NCBI GenBank assembly: GCA_946545105.1
Contig: CAMNMY010000014.1
Span: 1-10,280 of the forward strand
Length of the DNA stretch: 10,280 bases
From: an uncultured Clostridia bacterium
Lineage (GTDB): Bacteria > Bacillota_A > Clostridia > Christensenellales > UBA3700
Reading direction: 5' to 3'
Shown: piece after piece, positions 7,817-10,280 of the stretch
Layout: each line of letters opens with the position of its first letter
Numbering within the stretch: the stretch's first letter is position 1
The notes under the pieces: model-generated
Told to the model about the DNA's origin: nothing
The model's input: the letters and a program-made list of their open reading frames with translations, nothing else
The model's database searches: none
Made by a program: the position numbers and the translations under genes

Positions 7817-7856
7817 AAAGGGGAGTTTTGCCGCTCAAGATTTATTGAGCGGCAAA
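7817..7856 (+). promoter_or_regulatory. Ribosome-site-like AAAGGGGAG followed by a 12-bp GC-containing hairpin, upstream of dnaX
   Basis: AAAGGGGAG (7817-7825) resembles the transporter's ribosome site. It is followed at once by a perfect 12-bp stem: TTTGCCGCTCAA at 7827-7838, loop GATTTA at 7839-7844, TTGAGCGGCAAA at 7845-7856. The dnaX ATG comes 14 bases later with no other Shine-Dalgarno sequence. There is no U-run after the stem, so this is a poor intrinsic terminator in the + direction. Either it ends the transporter transcript, or it controls dnaX translation by bringing the distant ribosome site close to the start. Confidence 0.5.
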
Positions 7857-7870
7857 CTTAGTGTAATAAT

Positions 7871-9379
7871 ATGGCATACACATCACTTTATCGTAAATAT
7901 AGACCAGTCAATTTTTCGGATATGATAGGTCAAAAGCATATACGTCAAACTTTGAGAAATGCAATTCTTTCTCAAAATATTGCACATGCGTATTTGTTTA
8001 CAGGATCTAGAGGAACAGGTAAGACTTCTTCTGCAAAGATTTTTGCTAAAGCAATTAACTGTTTACATCCAAAAGAGGATGGATCTCCTTGCGGTGAATG
8101 TGAGGCTTGTAAGGCTTTAAATCAATCAGACAATTTAGATATTTTAGAATTAGATGCTGCATCAAACAATAGTGTTGAAAATATTAGAGCTATCGTAGAA
8201 AAAATAAATTATGCTCCAGCTGCTGGTAAGTATAAAGTATATATAATCGACGAAGTTCATATGTTATCTACAGCTGCATTTAATGCATTTTTAAAGACTC
8301 TTGAGGAACCACCTGAACACGTTGTGTTCATTTTGGCAACAACAGATGTTCAAAAGATTCCAGCTACAATCTTATCTAGATGCTTAAGATTTGACTTTAG
8401 ATTAATATCTAACGAAGAATTGGCCCAACATCTTTCTAAGATTTTTGATAAAGAAGGAATCGATTACGAAAAAGAAGCAGTATACGCAATTGCAGAAGCA
8501 GGTAATGGTTCTGCAAGAGATACATTATCTATTGCAGATATGGTTATCTCATATTGCGGTACAAGTAAAATTGACTATCAAAGTGTACTTGAAGTATTAG
8601 GCGCTTCATCTCCACTAAATATATATGAGATTTGCGATAACATCGTAATGTCTAGAGTAGATAAGGCATTGGCTTTAACTAACGATTTAATAAATAAAGG
8701 TAAGAGCGTTTCTGTTCTTGCTGAAGACTTGGCAAAAATGATGAATAACATTTTATATGTTAAAAACTGCCAAGACGCTAGAGAAATCTTAGCACTTCCT
8801 CAAGAATTATATGAAAAGATTAGAGAAACAACAATGGCCGCAGAAAACCATAAGCTTTATAGAGCGGCTGAAATCTTTGCGGAAATTCAAACTACGTTGA
8901 GATTTTCATCATTGCCAAAAATTGTGCTTGAAACGGCTGTAGCAAAGGCTTGTGATGTTTCTTCTTCTGTTGATGAGATTTCAATTCTAAGAAGATTGGC
9001 AGATTTAGAGGCATTTAGAAGAACATTCCAAGGTGCTCAAACAAAGGAAGGCACAACTGTTACTGCTAGAAAACTTTGGGGCGATTTGATGAACAAAATA
9101 TCCCAAGATAAATCTATGATTCATTATGAAAGAGGTGTATGCGAATCTCTAACAAATGATCCAACGCATAGTATTGAAATCGTAGACAAAGAACTATGGA
9201 TATCTACTAAAGTAGATAGCATCATAGAAGAATTATTGAAATACAAAGCTACGCTTTTAAGACAAGTGCAAGCTTTATATCCAGAAATTACTGGATTAAA
9301 AATTACAAAAGACGTTGAACCAATTGAACAAGCTAAATCTGATTTAAAGAATCTATTTGGTGATTCAATTAATAAATAG
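7871..9379 (+). CDS. dnaX: DNA polymerase III subunit gamma/tau
   Basis: DnaX is the ATPase of the clamp loader that opens and loads the beta clamp at the replication fork. The 502-residue protein begins with the typical MAYTSLYRKYRP. It carries Walker A GSRGTGKT (45-52), four zinc-binding cysteines (C64, C74, C77, C80), Walker B IIDEVHML with D127-E128, and the SRC motif with arginine finger R170 (169-171). After the collar region (about 220-350) comes a short C-terminal part of about 150 residues. It ends in helix-rich sequence (IEELLKYKATLLRQVQALYP) and LKNLFGDSINK. No A6G-type slippery site is seen in the second half, so there is no sign of a frameshifted gamma form. The start is fixed by an in-frame TAG at 7859 and by the family N-terminus, although no adjacent ribosome site exists. 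It is followed by ybaB and recR as in most Firmicutes. Confidence 0.97.
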   Translation: MAYTSLYRKYRPVNFSDMIGQKHIRQTLRNAILSQNIAHAYLFTGSRGTGKTSSAKIFAKAINCLHPKEDGSPCGECEACKALNQSDNLDILELDAASNNSVENIRAIVEKINYAPAAGKYKVYIIDEVHMLSTAAFNAFLKTLEEPPEHVVFILATTDVQKIPATILSRCLRFDFRLISNEELAQHLSKIFDKEGIDYEKEAVYAIAEAGNGSARDTLSIADMVISYCGTSKIDYQSVLEVLGASSPLNIYEICDNIVMSRVDKALALTNDLINKGKSVSVLAEDLAKMMNNILYVKNCQDAREILALPQELYEKIRETTMAAENHKLYRAAEIFAEIQTTLRFSSLPKIVLETAVAKACDVSSSVDEISILRRLADLEAFRRTFQGAQTKEGTTVTARKLWGDLMNKISQDKSMIHYERGVCESLTNDPTHSIEIVDKELWISTKVDSIIEELLKYKATLLRQVQALYPEITGLKITKDVEPIEQAKSDLKNLFGDSINK

Positions 9380-9384
9380 GAGGT
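9378..9384 (+). promoter_or_regulatory. Ribosome binding site of ybaB that decides its start
   Basis: AGGAGGT overlaps the dnaX TAG stop and ends 5 bases before the ATG at 9390. It is a near-consensus Shine-Dalgarno sequence. It shows that ybaB starts at 9390, not at the in-frame GTG at 9357 inside dnaX. Confidence 0.9.
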
Positions 9385-9389
9385 ACACT

Positions 9390-9722
9390 ATGGGATTCGG
9401 TCCATATAGAGGTGGCGGCGGTGGCATGGGTAACATGCAACAATTAATGAAGCAAGCCCAAAAGATGCAACAAGATTTACAAAAAGCACAAGAAGAATTG
9501 AAAGACTTAGAAGTTACAGGTTCTGCAGCTTCTGGAATGGTTGAAGTTATGATGACTTGTGATGGAAAACTTTCTGGAATTCATATTAAACCAGAAGCAG
9601 TTGATCCAGATGATATCGAAATGCTAGAAGATTTAATCACAGCAGCATTTAACGATGCTATGGAACAAGTTGAAACAGAGAAGAATGAAAGATTAGGTCA
9701 ATTTTCAGGTCTAGGTCTATAA
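9390..9722 (+). CDS. ybaB: YbaB/EbfC family nucleoid-associated DNA-binding protein
   Basis: This 110-residue protein is a small dimeric nucleoid-associated protein of the YbaB/EbfC family. It is almost always encoded between dnaX and recR, and members bind DNA and have been linked to nucleoid organisation and recombinational repair. The N-terminus is glycine-rich (GFGPYRGGGGGMGNM). Next comes the family helix MQQLMKQAQKMQQDLQKAQEEL, then a central beta sheet (VTGSAASGMVEVMMTCDGKLSGIHIKP) and a C-terminal helix (MLEDLITAAFNDAMEQVE). Length and motif order are normal. The start is chosen from the strong AGGAGGT site and the family N-terminus. Three bases separate its stop from the recR start, so the two are probably cotranslated. 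Confidence 0.96.
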   Translation: MGFGPYRGGGGGMGNMQQLMKQAQKMQQDLQKAQEELKDLEVTGSAASGMVEVMMTCDGKLSGIHIKPEAVDPDDIEMLEDLITAAFNDAMEQVETEKNERLGQFSGLGL

Positions 9723-9725
9723 TCT

Positions 9726-10133
9726 ATGAACAACATTGATTCATTAAATAATTTAGTAGCACAATTTACTAAACTTCCTGGTGTTGGACAAAAAACAGCT
9801 CAACGCTATGCGTATTCTATTATCAATATGTCTAAAGAGGACGCAAAGACTTTTTCTGATGCGATTAACGAAGTTAAAGAAAAAGTTCATTTCTGCTCAG
9901 TTTGCGGAAATTATACAGATGATGATGTTTGCGATATCTGTAAAACAAGAGATAGTTCAATTATCTGCGTAGTTAAAGATCCTAAAGACATTGATGCATT
10001 TGAAAAGATTAAGGATTATAAAGGAGTTTACCATGTTTTACATGGTACATTGTCTCCATTGTCTGGTATTGGTCCAAATGATATTAAGATCAAAGAAAAT
10101 AATAGTTTTTTATCCATTATTGAAAACTTATAA
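9726..10133 (+). CDS. recR: Recombination protein RecR, truncated after the first part of the Toprim domain
   Basis: RecR works with RecO (and RecF) to load RecA at single-stranded gaps, and is normally about 198 residues. Here only 135 are encoded. The helix-hairpin-helix LPGVGQKTAQR (17-27) and the zinc finger C57, C60, C69, C72 are intact. The Toprim domain starts at about 80 but reads CVVKDPKD, with K84 where the family has Glu (CVVE). It continues through HVLHGTLSPLSGIGPNDIKIKE (103-124). At E124 similarity stops, and 11 unrelated residues lead to a TAA. The conserved ATNPTxEGEATA and GIPVGGxLEYxDxxTL regions are missing, and I find no trace of them in any frame up to base 10280. This could be insertion or recombination at about 10098, a natural short form, or an assembly error near a contig end. 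The protein probably cannot do the full RecR job. Confidence 0.85.
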   Translation: MNNIDSLNNLVAQFTKLPGVGQKTAQRYAYSIINMSKEDAKTFSDAINEVKEKVHFCSVCGNYTDDDVCDICKTRDSSIICVVKDPKDIDAFEKIKDYKGVYHVLHGTLSPLSGIGPNDIKIKENNSFLSIIENL

Positions 10134-10280
10134 CTAGATGTATGAGCATCTATTCTATCCATACTCATTAGTTTTATTATATCCATTAATTTTAAATATG
10201 AATTTAATATTAAAAGTATTGCTGAAATGAATACTGGATAAATATTATAAACATCATTAAATTTCATTTTATAAATATAA
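10134..10280. other. AT-rich stretch without a gene, with imperfect repeats
   Basis: These 147 bases are far richer in A/T than the genes (roughly 80% by eye) and have stops in all forward frames. TATCCAT occurs at 10111, 10156 and 10180. A larger imperfect direct repeat pairs 10103-10119 with 10169-10188 (TAGTTTT, then TATCCATTA). An AT-only inverted repeat pairs 10186-10197 with 10202-10213 (11 of 12 bases). No tRNA, terminator or recognisable IS end is visible. Confidence 0.5.

Noticed and set aside
7828..7848. Possible leader peptide TTG-CCG-CTC-AAG-ATT-TAT-TGA after AAAGGGGAG
   Set aside because: Spacing to the TTG is only 2 bases, and the reading frame exists mainly because of the hairpin arm. 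No attenuator logic (repeated amino acid codons) is visible.
7790..7870. Signal recognition particle RNA gene, often found just before dnaX in Firmicutes
   Set aside because: The gap is too short and lacks the conserved GGAAGGAGCA-type apical motif; only a simple hairpin is present.
8190..8215. A-run in dnaX (GAAAAAATA) as a programmed frameshift site for gamma/tau
   Set aside because: It is at about codon 110, inside the ATPase core, is not an A6G heptamer, and has no downstream stem; a product from it would be non-functional.
9357..9389. Upstream in-frame GTG start for ybaB adding 11 residues
   Set aside because: It lies inside dnaX and has no ribosome site; AGGAGGT sits exactly before the ATG at 9390, which also gives the family N-terminus.
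10033..10137. 34-codon frame inside recR with AAGGAG 6 bases upstream of its ATG
   Set aside because: Out of frame with recR; composition looks like an antisense-free shadow and the ribosome-like AAGGAG encodes conserved RecR residues (YKG). Probably chance.
10028..10267. Minus-strand 79-codon open frame
   Set aside because: Half is antisense to recR and half comes from AT-rich DNA; no ribosome site and no recognisable protein.
10090..10280. A frameshift explaining the short RecR
   Set aside because: All three forward frames after 10097 were read; none gives ATNPT, EGEATA or GIPVGG residues, so the missing part is not there out of frame.

Overview
The window is about 33% G+C (estimated by eye) with AGA arginine codons, CAA glutamine codons and AAGGGG/AGGAGG-type ribosome sites. 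Stop codons are TAA (seven) or TAG (one); none is TGA. A long single-chain PurL of the clostridial type, a fused NnrE-NnrD protein and the order dnaX-ybaB-recR all point to a low-GC Firmicutes chromosome (Clostridia or a related uncultured lineage). The species cannot be named from this. No phage, IS or CRISPR feature is visible. All complete genes are on the + strand.

Layout: (1) 1-323, the C-terminal end of a type IIA topoisomerase A subunit (GyrA/ParC), followed by a perfect 28-bp GC-rich palindrome. (2) 400-6127, a tightly packed operon of a PurL-family protein, RecX and a bifunctional NAD(P)HX epimerase/dehydratase, with both junctions overlapping as TAATG. (3) 6182-7789, a sodium-coupled-type GPH (MelB-like) sugar transporter. 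(4) 7787-7870, an intergenic region with two dyads and a ribosome-site-like element lying on the far side of a hairpin from the dnaX start. (5) 7871-10133, dnaX-ybaB-recR, the classic replication/repair cluster, in which recR stops about two thirds of the way through. (6) 10134-10280, a very AT-rich stretch with no gene.

The most unusual content is the 1217-residue PurL homologue at 400-4053. It is full length and uninterrupted and keeps many structural motifs of the family. It has nevertheless lost the signature catalytic residues of both of its active sites. In the synthase half the two His-containing motifs are replaced and a glycine-rich nucleotide loop of about 20 residues is missing. 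In the glutaminase half the Cys nucleophile is Gly, the His of the triad is Asn, and the oxyanion-loop region is shortened. This looks like a retained pseudoenzyme rather than an ordinary purine-biosynthesis enzyme. Its partner and role are unknown.

The second anomaly is recR. The helix-hairpin-helix and zinc finger are intact, but the Toprim domain carries Lys where the family has its acidic Glu. It then ends abruptly after the GPxDIxIKE segment, with none of the conserved C-terminal half in any frame of the remaining window. Because this lies near the window edge, an insertion, a lineage-specific truncation and an assembly problem all remain possible.
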